The notes below the pieces were generated by a model. That model was not told the DNA's origin. It did no database searches and was given only the letters and a program-made list of their open reading frames with translations. A program made the translations under genes and the position numbers. Source: Dysgonomonas sp. UBA5412 (GTDB lineage Bacteria > Bacteroidota > Bacteroidia > Bacteroidales > Dysgonomonadaceae). Taken from it: a stretch of DNA of 64,000 nucleotides. The DNA is taken from contig DHNQ01000003.1 in NCBI GenBank assembly GCA_002409595.1, forward strand, positions 1 to 64,000, given 5' to 3'. Positions 34,278-42,259 of this stretch are shown in pieces (the first letter of the stretch is position 1; each line of letters opens with the position of its first letter).

Positions 34278-35975
34278 ATGAAAACAATCAGTTACTTTTT
34301 AATAGCACTTCTTGCTATGCTATCCGTTGCATGCAGCGATGATAATAATAAAGAAGTAGAAGAGGCTAAATTGCCCAAATATCTGTATTCTACACCAAAA
34401 GATGGAAGTGTAGATGTCGCTCTTCAGTCAGAAGCTGCTGTGGTTTACAATACACCGATCCTTTTGTCCGAAAACAATGATATAACAGTAAATAACGAGA
34501 AAGTCAACCTTTCGGCTAATGGTATGAAACTGGCTTTTGATATTGCTTTAGCTAAAAATACCACATACCATATTGTTATACCCGAAGGAGCTGTATTAAA
34601 TGCTCGTGGAGAAAAGGCGGCTGCAATTTCACTCAAGTTCAGCACAGTTTCAGACTCGAAACGATATGAGGCAGAAGATGCCACTTTAACGGGAAATGCG
34701 TCTGTCGAAAGTTCTCTTGCCGGATATTCGGGCACAGGATATGTTAATCAGAAAGAAGGAGATATTATATTCAAAACCTCAGTACCCGAATCCGCTAAGT
34801 ATAAAATACAATTGAGATATTGGGGTAATAATGGTAAAAAAGAAAATGACCTCTATATAAACGGTACAAAACTTTCCTCAATATCCTTTGATGCTACCGA
34901 TCAGTGGTCAACGATCGAAATAAATAATGTAAACCTGAAAAATGGAGAAAATACGATAAGTATTAAGAAAAATTGGGGATGGATAACATTAGACTATATT
35001 GAAATTGTACCCGCCGGAGGAAGTATGCCTTTTAATATTGATAATAATTTAGTTACGCCGTCAGCCAGTAAAGAAGCTATAAACCTATATACTTTTCTGA
35101 AAGAAAATTTTGGCAAAAAAGTGATTTCGGGTGCAATGGCTAATTACAGTACAGGCATAGAAGAAGCTCAATGGATGTATGACAAGACAGGCAAATGGCC
35201 TGCATTAACAGGATTCGACTTTATAAACTATACACGCGATTGGTCGTCTATCAACTTTGGTGAACTGGTGAATAACTCAAAAAAATGGTGGAATAACAAT
35301 GGCTTGGTTACCGTAATGTGGCATTGGCGCGATCCGTTCAGAAACACTGATGGATTCTATACGAAAGACACTTCTTTTGATATTACGAAAGTAAACGACC
35401 CAAATTCGGCAGAATATAAAGCTATGATAGCCGACATAGATATTATAGCCGGATATTTGGAGCAGTTGAAAGATAATAATATCCCGGTTATTTGGCGACC
35501 GCTTCACGAAGCCTCAGGAGCTTGGTTTTGGTGGGGAGCTAAAGGTGCCGAACCATGCAAAACATTATGGAGATTAATGTTTGACAGATTGGTAAATCAT
35601 CACAAATTGAATAATCTCATTTGGGTATGGACTTGTGATGCTTCAAGTGATGCACTGAATTGGTATCCCGGAAACAATTATGTTGATATTATAGGTATGG
35701 ATATTTATGCCGGAGAGAACGCACATGGCTCTCAATCAATCTTGTTCGAAAAGATCAAAGAATTGTATCAAGGTAAAAAACTTCTGGCTCTGAGCGAATG
35801 CGGTTCTATTCCATCAGTAGATGCAATGTTCGAGCATGGCGATATCTGGTCGTGGTTTATGCCTTGGAATGGAGACTATACCCGTTCTGATAAATATAAC
35901 GGAGCAACCTATTTCAAATCATTATTTAATAATGATAAAGTGATTACCCGCGATAAGATGCCGAATTTGAAATGA
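34278..35975 (+). CDS. Surface lipoprotein: Ig-like + CBM35 + GH26 beta-mannanase
   Basis: 565 residues starting at ATG 34278; the longer frame from 34242 would put extra residues before the signal peptide. Lipobox LSVAC (Cys19) followed by SDDNNKE, fitting export to the surface. Modules in order: Ig-like domain (32-123), CBM35-type carbohydrate-binding module (129-244, RYEAEDATLTG to WITLDYIEI) and a GH26 catalytic domain (255-565). Acid/base Glu411 in RPLHEASGAWFWWG; nucleophile Glu507 in LLALSECGS. This is the likely endo-acting surface mannanase that makes fragments for import. It overlaps the next (broken) GH5 gene by ATGA. Confidence 0.92.
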   Translation: MKTISYFLIALLAMLSVACSDDNNKEVEEAKLPKYLYSTPKDGSVDVALQSEAAVVYNTPILLSENNDITVNNEKVNLSANGMKLAFDIALAKNTTYHIVIPEGAVLNARGEKAAAISLKFSTVSDSKRYEAEDATLTGNASVESSLAGYSGTGYVNQKEGDIIFKTSVPESAKYKIQLRYWGNNGKKENDLYINGTKLSSISFDATDQWSTIEINNVNLKNGENTISIKKNWGWITLDYIEIVPAGGSMPFNIDNNLVTPSASKEAINLYTFLKENFGKKVISGAMANYSTGIEEAQWMYDKTGKWPALTGFDFINYTRDWSSINFGELVNNSKKWWNNNGLVTVMWHWRDPFRNTDGFYTKDTSFDITKVNDPNSAEYKAMIADIDIIAGYLEQLKDNNIPVIWRPLHEASGAWFWWGAKGAEPCKTLWRLMFDRLVNHHKLNNLIWVWTCDASSDALNWYPGNNYVDIIGMDIYAGENAHGSQSILFEKIKELYQGKKLLALSECGSIPSVDAMFEHGDIWSWFMPWNGDYTRSDKYNGATYFKSLFNNDKVITRDKMPNLK

Positions 35976-36249
35976 CTATGAACAAGCTTATATATTTATT
36001 TTCCATGCTTTGTCTTCTTATTGGTTGCAAGCAAAGGACTGCTGTTACGCCATCCAACGATTTTGTTACAGTAAAAGACGGACAATTCTTTATTGGCGAT
36101 GCCCCATATTATTTTATAGGAACTAATTTTTGGTATGAAGCTATTCTTGGTTCTGAAGGAGAGGGTGGCGATCGTAAAAAGCTGATCAGGGAACTCGACT
36201 TTATGAAAGAGAGCGGTATCTTAAAAAATACACAGAACAGATAAAATAA
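35972..36249 (+). pseudogene. Remnant of a GH5 (subfamily 7-like) beta-mannanase lipoprotein
   Basis: The 90-codon frame starts with a lipoprotein signal (CLLIGC) and DFVTVKDGQFFIGDAPYYFI, then GTNFWYEAILGSEGEGGDRK and ELDFMKESGI. This is exactly the N-terminal ~75 residues of bacterial GH5 mannanases, which normally run to about 400 residues and contain two catalytic glutamates. All of that is missing. Directly after SGI the sequence reads, one frame over, as a short natural-looking tail LKKYTEQIK with stop at 36247-36249. This suggests that the true C-terminus was joined to the N-terminus by an internal deletion. No catalytic function is possible. Confidence 0.82.
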
Positions 36250-36279
36250 GAGTATAACGAATAAATTAATGATAAAAGA

Positions 36280-37449
36280 ATGAGCAATCTATTTAAACAA
36301 CGATTGGAGGCTGTTACGGCCGAATATGAACAATTGGTGACATCAAGAAACGAACCCATATTGCCCGGTAATGGAATCTTTGAACGTTACAAAAATCCCG
36401 TATTAACGGCAAGCCATGCACCTGTATTCTGGCGTTACGATATGGATGAGGAAACAAATCCCTACTTTATGGAGCGTTTTGGTATAGAGGGGGCATTTAA
36501 TGCCGGAGCAATGAAGTGGAATGGAAAATATATTTTAGCCGTACGGGTGGAAGGCTACGACCGTAAGTCTTTTTTTGCTATTGCCGAAAGCCCTAATGGC
36601 GTAGACAATTTTCGCTTTTGGAATTATCCGATGACAATGCCCGAAACGGAAGATGAGGATGTTAATATCTATGATATGCGTCTGACTAACCACGAAGATG
36701 GGTGGATTTATGGTGTTTTCTGCACCGAGCGTAAAGATCCGAATGCTCAGGCCGGCGACCTTTCTTCGGCTGTGGCCGCAGCAGGTATTGCCCGAACAAA
36801 GGATCTGATAAATTGGGAACGATTACCCGATCTTAAAACTAAGAGTCAGCAACGAAATGTTGTGTTGCATCCCGAATTTGTGGATGGAAAGTATGCTCTG
36901 TATACACGTCCTCAGGATGGTTTTATTGATGCCGGCAGTGGCGGAGGTATAGGATGGGCTTTAGTGGATGATATTACAAATGCTGAAATAAAGGAAGAAA
37001 AGATCATAAACTATCGCCACTACCATACAATAAAAGAATTGAAGAATGGAGAAGGACCACATCCCATCAAGACTCCGAGGGGATGGCTGCATCTGGCTCA
37101 TGGGGTACGTGCTTGCGCTGCCGGATTGAGATATGTATTATATCTCTATGTTACCGATCTACATCAGCCCGATAAACTTATTGCCGAACCTGCAGGACAT
37201 CTGATGGCTCCTATCGGAACAGAACGGGTGGGCGATGTTTCCAACGTGCTGTTTACCAACGGATGGATTGCAGATGATGACGATACTGTATATTTATATT
37301 ATGCCTCGTGCGATACGCGTATGCATGTTGCGGTATCGAGTGTAGATCGCTTGTTGGACTATTGTTTCAATACCGCTCCTGATGGTTACCGTTCAGCAGC
37401 GTCTGTCGATACATTATCGAAGATAATAGAGAAAAATCTAAAAAAATAG
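36280..37449 (+). CDS. GH130 4-O-beta-D-mannosyl-D-glucose phosphorylase
   Basis: 389-residue cytoplasmic enzyme that phosphorolyses mannosyl-beta-1,4-glucose to alpha-mannose-1-phosphate and glucose. Five-bladed propeller of family 130. The catalytic acid Asp132 lies in NIYDMRLTNHED, matching the reported Asp131 of the B. fragilis enzyme. RNVVLHPEFVDGKYALYTRP and GGIGWAL supply phosphate and sugar contacts. No signal peptide. It is co-directional with the GPH symporter and the 2-epimerase, the same trio as in B. fragilis, which makes the specificity call firm. Confidence 0.92.
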   Translation: MSNLFKQRLEAVTAEYEQLVTSRNEPILPGNGIFERYKNPVLTASHAPVFWRYDMDEETNPYFMERFGIEGAFNAGAMKWNGKYILAVRVEGYDRKSFFAIAESPNGVDNFRFWNYPMTMPETEDEDVNIYDMRLTNHEDGWIYGVFCTERKDPNAQAGDLSSAVAAAGIARTKDLINWERLPDLKTKSQQRNVVLHPEFVDGKYALYTRPQDGFIDAGSGGGIGWALVDDITNAEIKEEKIINYRHYHTIKELKNGEGPHPIKTPRGWLHLAHGVRACAAGLRYVLYLYVTDLHQPDKLIAEPAGHLMAPIGTERVGDVSNVLFTNGWIADDDDTVYLYYASCDTRMHVAVSSVDRLLDYCFNTAPDGYRSAASVDTLSKIIEKNLKK

Positions 37450-37456
37450 TTTTTCT

Positions 37457-37526
37457 GTTTTTAGCTGTTATGATATATAAAAAAACAAGAGTTTATTTGT
37501 TACTTTAATTTATGACAGCTAAAAAC
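37457..37526. repeat. 12-bp inverted repeat between the phosphorylase and symporter genes
   Basis: GTTTTTAGCTGT (37457-37468) and ACAGCTAAAAAC (37515-37526) are perfect reverse complements with 46 bases between them. They lie just before the symporter start. It may fold as an RNA stem that modulates translation, or be a double binding site. Confidence 0.45.
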
Positions 37527-37546
37527 CTTTGAATGAATTTAAAACC

Positions 37547-38944
37547 ATGAATACAATAAAAATATCGTTAAAAGAAAAAGTCGGTTACGGATTTGGAGAT
37601 GCAGCCTCGTCTATGTTTTGGAAACTGTTTGGCATGTATCTTTTATTTTTCTATACAGATGTATTTGGTATGGAAGCGGCGGCAGTGGGTACTATGTTTC
37701 TGATCACACGAGTATGGGATTCTTTCTTCGATCCAGTTGTCGGTATATTAGCAGACCGAACAGAGACGAAGTGGGGTAAATTCAGACCATATATCTTGTA
37801 TCTGGCTATTCCGTTTTCTGTTATAGGAGTTTTTACTTTTTTTACACCCGACTTTGGTTCGGTCGGTAAAATAGTATATGCTTATGTCACTTATTCGCTT
37901 ATGATGATTGTCTATTCGGCTATCAATGTTCCATACGCTTCGTTACTTGGTGTTATAAGCCCCGATCCTAAAGACAGAAATGTTTTGTCTACCTTTCGTA
38001 TGACTTTTGCTTACATTGGCAGCTTTGTCACTCTTTTGTTGTTTATGCCGATGGTCAATATTTTTAGTGGCAATGACAAATCGGTTGAAGCGCAGCAACA
38101 TGGATGGTTTATGGCAGTGATTGTTATTGCTGTTATGTGTGCTATCTTGTTTCTGCTATGCTTTGCTTTTACAAAGGAACGGGTAAAACCTATCAGAGAA
38201 AAGCAAGCTCCGCTGAAAGAAGACTTGAGAGATCTTGTAAAGAACAAGCCTTGGTGGATACTTTTGGGGGCAGGCATATCTGCATTGATTTTTAACTCTA
38301 TACGCGATGGAGCCACTATATATTATTTTAAGTATTATGTAGAGGAAGACATTTTTGGAACGATCAATATCTTTAATATACCATTCGTTCTCAGTGGTTT
38401 GTATTTGGCATTGGGTCAGGCTTCCAACATTATAGGTGTTATATTGGCTGCTCCTGTAAGTAACCGATTTGGAAAGAAATATACCTATATGGGAGCAATG
38501 GCAATAGCTACCGTTTTGAGTATTGTATTCTATTGGCTTGGCAATACTGACTTGGTTCTGATATTTGTTCTTCAGGTACTTATCAGTATCTGTGCCGGTA
38601 GTGTTTTTCCATTGCTATGGTCTATGTATGCCGATTGTGCAGACTACTCGGAGCTAAATACGGGAAACAGAGCAACCGGGCTGATATTCAGTTCTTCGTC
38701 TATGAGCCAAAAACTTGGTTGGGCTATTGGTACGGCTATGACAGGATGGTTATTAGCTTATTTCGGGTTTGAAGCTAATCGGGTGCAAAGTGCCGAAACG
38801 ATAAGCGGTATCAAGATGTTTCTGAGTATATTTCCTGCAATAGGAACTGTTCTTTCGGTGATATTTATATATTTCTATCCTCTGACCGAAGCCAAATTGA
38901 AAGATATAACTTCTGAATTGGAATTAAAGAGACAAAACAAATGA
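37547..38944 (+). CDS. GPH-family (glycoside-pentoside-hexuronide:cation) symporter
   Basis: 465-residue inner-membrane transporter, about 12 helices, likely importing mannobiose or longer beta-manno-oligosaccharides with sodium or protons. Typical signatures: KEKVGYGFGDAASSMFWKLF near the N-terminus and the conserved loop RVWDSFFDPVVGILADRTET, plus KFRPYILYLAIP. I take ATG 37547; the in-frame TTG six codons earlier is weaker. Its stop codon overlaps the ATG of the epimerase gene (ATGA), indicating coupled translation. It sits between the GH130 and epimerase genes as in the B. fragilis mannan cluster. Confidence 0.92.
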   Translation: MNTIKISLKEKVGYGFGDAASSMFWKLFGMYLLFFYTDVFGMEAAAVGTMFLITRVWDSFFDPVVGILADRTETKWGKFRPYILYLAIPFSVIGVFTFFTPDFGSVGKIVYAYVTYSLMMIVYSAINVPYASLLGVISPDPKDRNVLSTFRMTFAYIGSFVTLLLFMPMVNIFSGNDKSVEAQQHGWFMAVIVIAVMCAILFLLCFAFTKERVKPIREKQAPLKEDLRDLVKNKPWWILLGAGISALIFNSIRDGATIYYFKYYVEEDIFGTINIFNIPFVLSGLYLALGQASNIIGVILAAPVSNRFGKKYTYMGAMAIATVLSIVFYWLGNTDLVLIFVLQVLISICAGSVFPLLWSMYADCADYSELNTGNRATGLIFSSSSMSQKLGWAIGTAMTGWLLAYFGFEANRVQSAETISGIKMFLSIFPAIGTVLSVIFIYFYPLTEAKLKDITSELELKRQNK

Positions 38945-40116
38945 GTAATATGAACGGATTTAGAAAAGAGTTGACTGAGAATATCCTTTCTTTTTGGATC
39001 GACAAAATGCAGGATACTGTCAATGGAGGATTTTATGGACAGATAGATGGCAATGATGTTTTACACAGAGATGCCAATAAGGGAGCTATTCTCAATGCTC
39101 GCATATTATGGACTTTCTCGGCAGCCTATCGTATTTTGGGCAATGAAGAATATCTGAAAATTGCACAGCGTGCTTATGATTACATTACAACATATTTTAT
39201 AGATAAGGAGCATGGTGGCGTTTATTGGGAACTCGACTGTAAGGGTAATCCCGTGAATACGAAAAAACAGACTTATGTGCAGGGTTTTGTTCTTTATGGG
39301 CTCTCAGAATATTATCGGGCAACGGCTGATGAGATGGTGTTGCAGCTGGCAAAAGAATTTTTCTATCTGATAGAAAAATGTTACGATGACGAGTTCGGCG
39401 GCTATCTAGAAGCATATACCCGCGAGTGGAGGCCGATAGACGATATGCGTCTTAGTGAGAAAGATGCTAATGAAAAAAAGACAATGAATACTCATTTGCA
39501 TATTCTGGAACCTTATACAAATCTTCTTCGTATATGGAAAGATGAATCTTTGATCAGGGCACAGCACAGATTAATAAAAATTTTTACTGATTGCATTCTT
39601 GATAGAGAAACTTATCATCTCAATCTGTTCTTTGATGAAGAGTGGCATGTAAAGTCTACTGCAATATCTTATGGACACGATATTGAAGCTTCATGGTTAC
39701 TTTATGAGGCAGCAGAAGTGTTGGGGGATGAAAGGGTGTTGCAAGACATAAAACGTATCTCGCTCAAAATAGCAGACGCAGCTCAGGAGGGAATCTCGGC
39801 TGATGGTAGTATGATGTATGAAAAAGAAGGCACTCATTTGGACGCTGAACGACATTGGTGGGTTCAGGCAGAAGCTGTGGTTGGCTTTATGTATGCCTAC
39901 CAAAATTCGAAGAATGGCAATTATAAAGAAAAAGCCATGAGGATATGGAGTTATATTCAGCATTGGCTGGTTGATACCACTAATGGAGAATGGTATTGGA
40001 GCCGCCTTGAGGATGGAAGTATAAACAGAAAAGATGATAAAGCGGGTTTCTGGAAATGCCCTTATCATAATGGACGTATGTGTATGGAAATGATAGAACA
40101 TTTTAGTTTTGATTAA
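38941..40116 (+). CDS. AGE-family cellobiose/mannobiose 2-epimerase
   Basis: 391-residue cytoplasmic (alpha/alpha)6-barrel epimerase. It converts the reducing-end mannose of beta-1,4-mannobiose to glucose, making the substrate of the GH130 phosphorylase. Key segments are MNTHLHILEPY, SYGHDIEASWLLYEA (catalytic His), ERHWWVQAEAVVGF and KCPYHNGRMC (second catalytic His). Length is typical of cellobiose 2-epimerases and shorter than the GlcNAc 2-epimerase group. It is translationally coupled to the symporter. Confidence in the family is very high and in the substrate high, because of the neighbours. Confidence 0.93.
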   Translation: MSNMNGFRKELTENILSFWIDKMQDTVNGGFYGQIDGNDVLHRDANKGAILNARILWTFSAAYRILGNEEYLKIAQRAYDYITTYFIDKEHGGVYWELDCKGNPVNTKKQTYVQGFVLYGLSEYYRATADEMVLQLAKEFFYLIEKCYDDEFGGYLEAYTREWRPIDDMRLSEKDANEKKTMNTHLHILEPYTNLLRIWKDESLIRAQHRLIKIFTDCILDRETYHLNLFFDEEWHVKSTAISYGHDIEASWLLYEAAEVLGDERVLQDIKRISLKIADAAQEGISADGSMMYEKEGTHLDAERHWWVQAEAVVGFMYAYQNSKNGNYKEKAMRIWSYIQHWLVDTTNGEWYWSRLEDGSINRKDDKAGFWKCPYHNGRMCMEMIEHFSFD

Positions 40117-40362
40117 TATCTTTTTTCTTAATAAAATTATCTTTTAATTATCTGTATATAAATATATTGTAGGTTATTTTTAAAAGAAAAAAGATTACAA
40201 TTAAAAAATGGCTGAAATCTGTAATGTTTGTCACTTTTTAACATTATTGTATTTGATACTCAAATGTATAGGTTATTCCGTGAATGTGAAACTAAATAAA
40301 AAAGCTTGTTTTATCAGCTTAAATTGAAATTACTAACAGAAATATAAATAAAAAGACTAGTT

Positions 40363-41532
40363 ATGAAAGGTATTTTTACTGTCATATTATATTGTATATT
40401 GCCCTCCTTTCTCTTTGGACAGAACGGTGTAGATAGTGTAGAGGTGAATTTTACGTCTCCTCCGGGTACGGTTATCTTTAATTCGAAGGCATCTACCCAC
40501 AAGTATATAGGCTCTCCGAGTATAACAGTTCTTGAGGATGGAACTTATATCGCTTCGCACGACTATTTCGGAAGTTTTCTTTCTGATACATTTGTATATA
40601 AGTCTAAAGACAAGGGGAATACATGGAATAGAGTTGCTGAGATAGAACAACTCAATTGGAGCAAACTGTTTGTTCATAATAAAGAATTGTATTTATTTGG
40701 CGTTCGTCCAAAAGGCAATTCAGGATATGGAGACTGCGTTGTTATGAAATCCTTAGACGGGGGTCATACATGGACTTTGCCGATAGATAAGAAATCGGGG
40801 TTGCTACTTGAAGGGTTCTATCATACTGCACCTATACAGTTGGTTTATAGTAAAGGACGGATATGGAAGGCTATGGAAGATCATAAGCAGGTAGATGGCT
40901 GGGGCAATTTTCATGCTTTTGTAATGTCTGCCGATGAGGAATCGGATTTGCTCGATGCTGATAGCTGGACTTTGAGTAATCAAATGAAATTTGACAAAAG
41001 CTATCTGGATGGAGCTTCGTCATGGCTGGAAGGTAATATGGTAGTAGCTAAAGATAAGAGTCTGAAAAATGTTTTGCGAGTACATTATCCTTTAGATGAT
41101 AAAGCAGCTATAATAGATATATCGGACGATGGGAAAACTATCTCATTCGATCCGTCTACCGGTATAATCGAGCTGCCGGGAGCCAGCAAAAAATTCAATA
41201 TATTATATGATGATAAGTCAAATAGATATTGGACATTGAGTAACTATGTGCTTGAAGCCGACAGAAGTGGCTATAATGAGCGTACACGTAATACAATAAC
41301 ATTGTCGTATTCTGACGATTTGCGACATTGGCATATTCAGGATATGCTGCTGCATCATCCGGATGTAAAAAATCATGGGTTTCAATATCTTGATTGGCTG
41401 ATTGAGGGTAATGATATAATAGCTGTATCAAGAACGGCATGGGAGGATGAAACCGGCAGTGCTGACAACCAGCATAATGCAAACTATATGACTTTTCACC
41501 GTTTTCTTAATTTCAGAGAAGCGAAGAAATAG
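40363..41532 (+). CDS. Exported sialidase-fold (BNR/Asp-box) protein
   Basis: 389 residues with a signal peptide (1-19, FLFGQN). Two Asp-box-like turns, SKDKGNTW and SLDGGHTW, and repeated beta-blade spacing indicate a six-bladed sialidase-like propeller. I do not see the arginine triad of true sialidases in a recognisable context, so the name exo-sialidase should not be taken literally. It may act on, or only bind, a mannan-associated sugar. It is the last plus-strand gene of the mannan region, 246 bases after the epimerase. Confidence 0.7.
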   Translation: MKGIFTVILYCILPSFLFGQNGVDSVEVNFTSPPGTVIFNSKASTHKYIGSPSITVLEDGTYIASHDYFGSFLSDTFVYKSKDKGNTWNRVAEIEQLNWSKLFVHNKELYLFGVRPKGNSGYGDCVVMKSLDGGHTWTLPIDKKSGLLLEGFYHTAPIQLVYSKGRIWKAMEDHKQVDGWGNFHAFVMSADEESDLLDADSWTLSNQMKFDKSYLDGASSWLEGNMVVAKDKSLKNVLRVHYPLDDKAAIIDISDDGKTISFDPSTGIIELPGASKKFNILYDDKSNRYWTLSNYVLEADRSGYNERTRNTITLSYSDDLRHWHIQDMLLHHPDVKNHGFQYLDWLIEGNDIIAVSRTAWEDETGSADNQHNANYMTFHRFLNFREAKK

Positions 41533-41548
41533 CAAAATAATGTTTTAG

Positions 41549-41579
41549 GAAGGTTGGAACTTATACAGTTTCGACCTTC
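41549..41579. terminator. Imperfect hairpin closing the mannan region
   Basis: GAAGGTTGGAAC pairs with GTTTCGACCTTC with mismatch/G-T pairs. There is no long T run, so it is a weak terminator candidate. Confidence 0.4.
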
Positions 41580-41606
41580 TACTCTCAACCTTAATACAAG
41601 CTTTCT

Positions 41607-41906
41607 TTATATATTGAATTTCCAAAGTCGGTCTTCCCCATCAAATATGACTGCAAATGAGGAGGGAGATGGCAGATGTAAATAACGGAATTGAGTGTTT
41701 ATCGCGATTTGTGCCCCTTCCAATGTCTTTACGCGATTGTTCCACTCCAATACTTGATTATATAGTTCATTCACATGAGCCATATTGGATTGTGATACAG
41801 CTTCATTAAGTCTTTCTACCAGATTGTTTATATCTTTCTTCTTAAAGTCTAAGCTGAGGTCATTATATTTATCCATATAGTCATCGGATATCTTTTGTGT
41901 GTCCAT
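41607..41906 (-). CDS. Hypothetical protein, 99 residues, probably helical
   Basis: Reading frame of normal codon character encoding a charged, helix-forming N-terminal part (about 1-65, DFKKKDINNLVERLNEAVSQ) and a short C-terminal segment ending RLWKFNI. There is no signal peptide or membrane helix. I recognise no family. It stands alone between two plus-strand operons. It is probably a real small cytoplasmic protein, but no function can be given. Confidence 0.5.
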   Translation of the reverse strand: MDTQKISDDYMDKYNDLSLDFKKKDINNLVERLNEAVSQSNMAHVNELYNQVLEWNNRVKTLEGAQIAINTQFRYLHLPSPSSFAVIFDGEDRLWKFNI

Positions 41907-42166
41907 AAGTCAGTCGTTTAATAGATTATATAATATAAACGTCTTAAACTTTATTTTGTTTCTATTTTTTTATAGTAAATTTTAAGAAAAAGGTTATTCG
42001 CAGGATAAGGATATATCAAGTACGTTAAATTCTGCTTGCTTCATATTTTAAGTGTAAAGTGGTTATTAATATTGTCTTATGCTATTGATAAAAAATCAGA
42101 AAGATTTTTCTGTCTATTATTAAAAATATTTTCAGATATGAAACGTTGTTGCATTTGATATTTTTA
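41907..42166. other. Intergenic region before the metal-receptor operon
   Basis: AT-rich, no gene seen. I looked for a clear Fur/Zur-type inverted repeat around the promoter at 42167 and found only short, weak dyads (for example ACAATGTTGT at about 42187). Confidence 0.35.
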
Positions 42167-42174
42167 TATATTTG
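42167..42174 (+). promoter_or_regulatory. -7 box of the metal-receptor operon
   Basis: TATATTTG, a perfect TANNTTTG, with a partial -33 (GTTG) 18 bases upstream. The expected leader is about 80 bases. Confidence 0.5.
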
Positions 42175-42259
42175 TACTCTTGTTACAATGTTGTTAGATA
42201 TTATTGCAAATAAATAATACAACCTACATTTTTATAATAGACATAATTTATAGTTTCTG

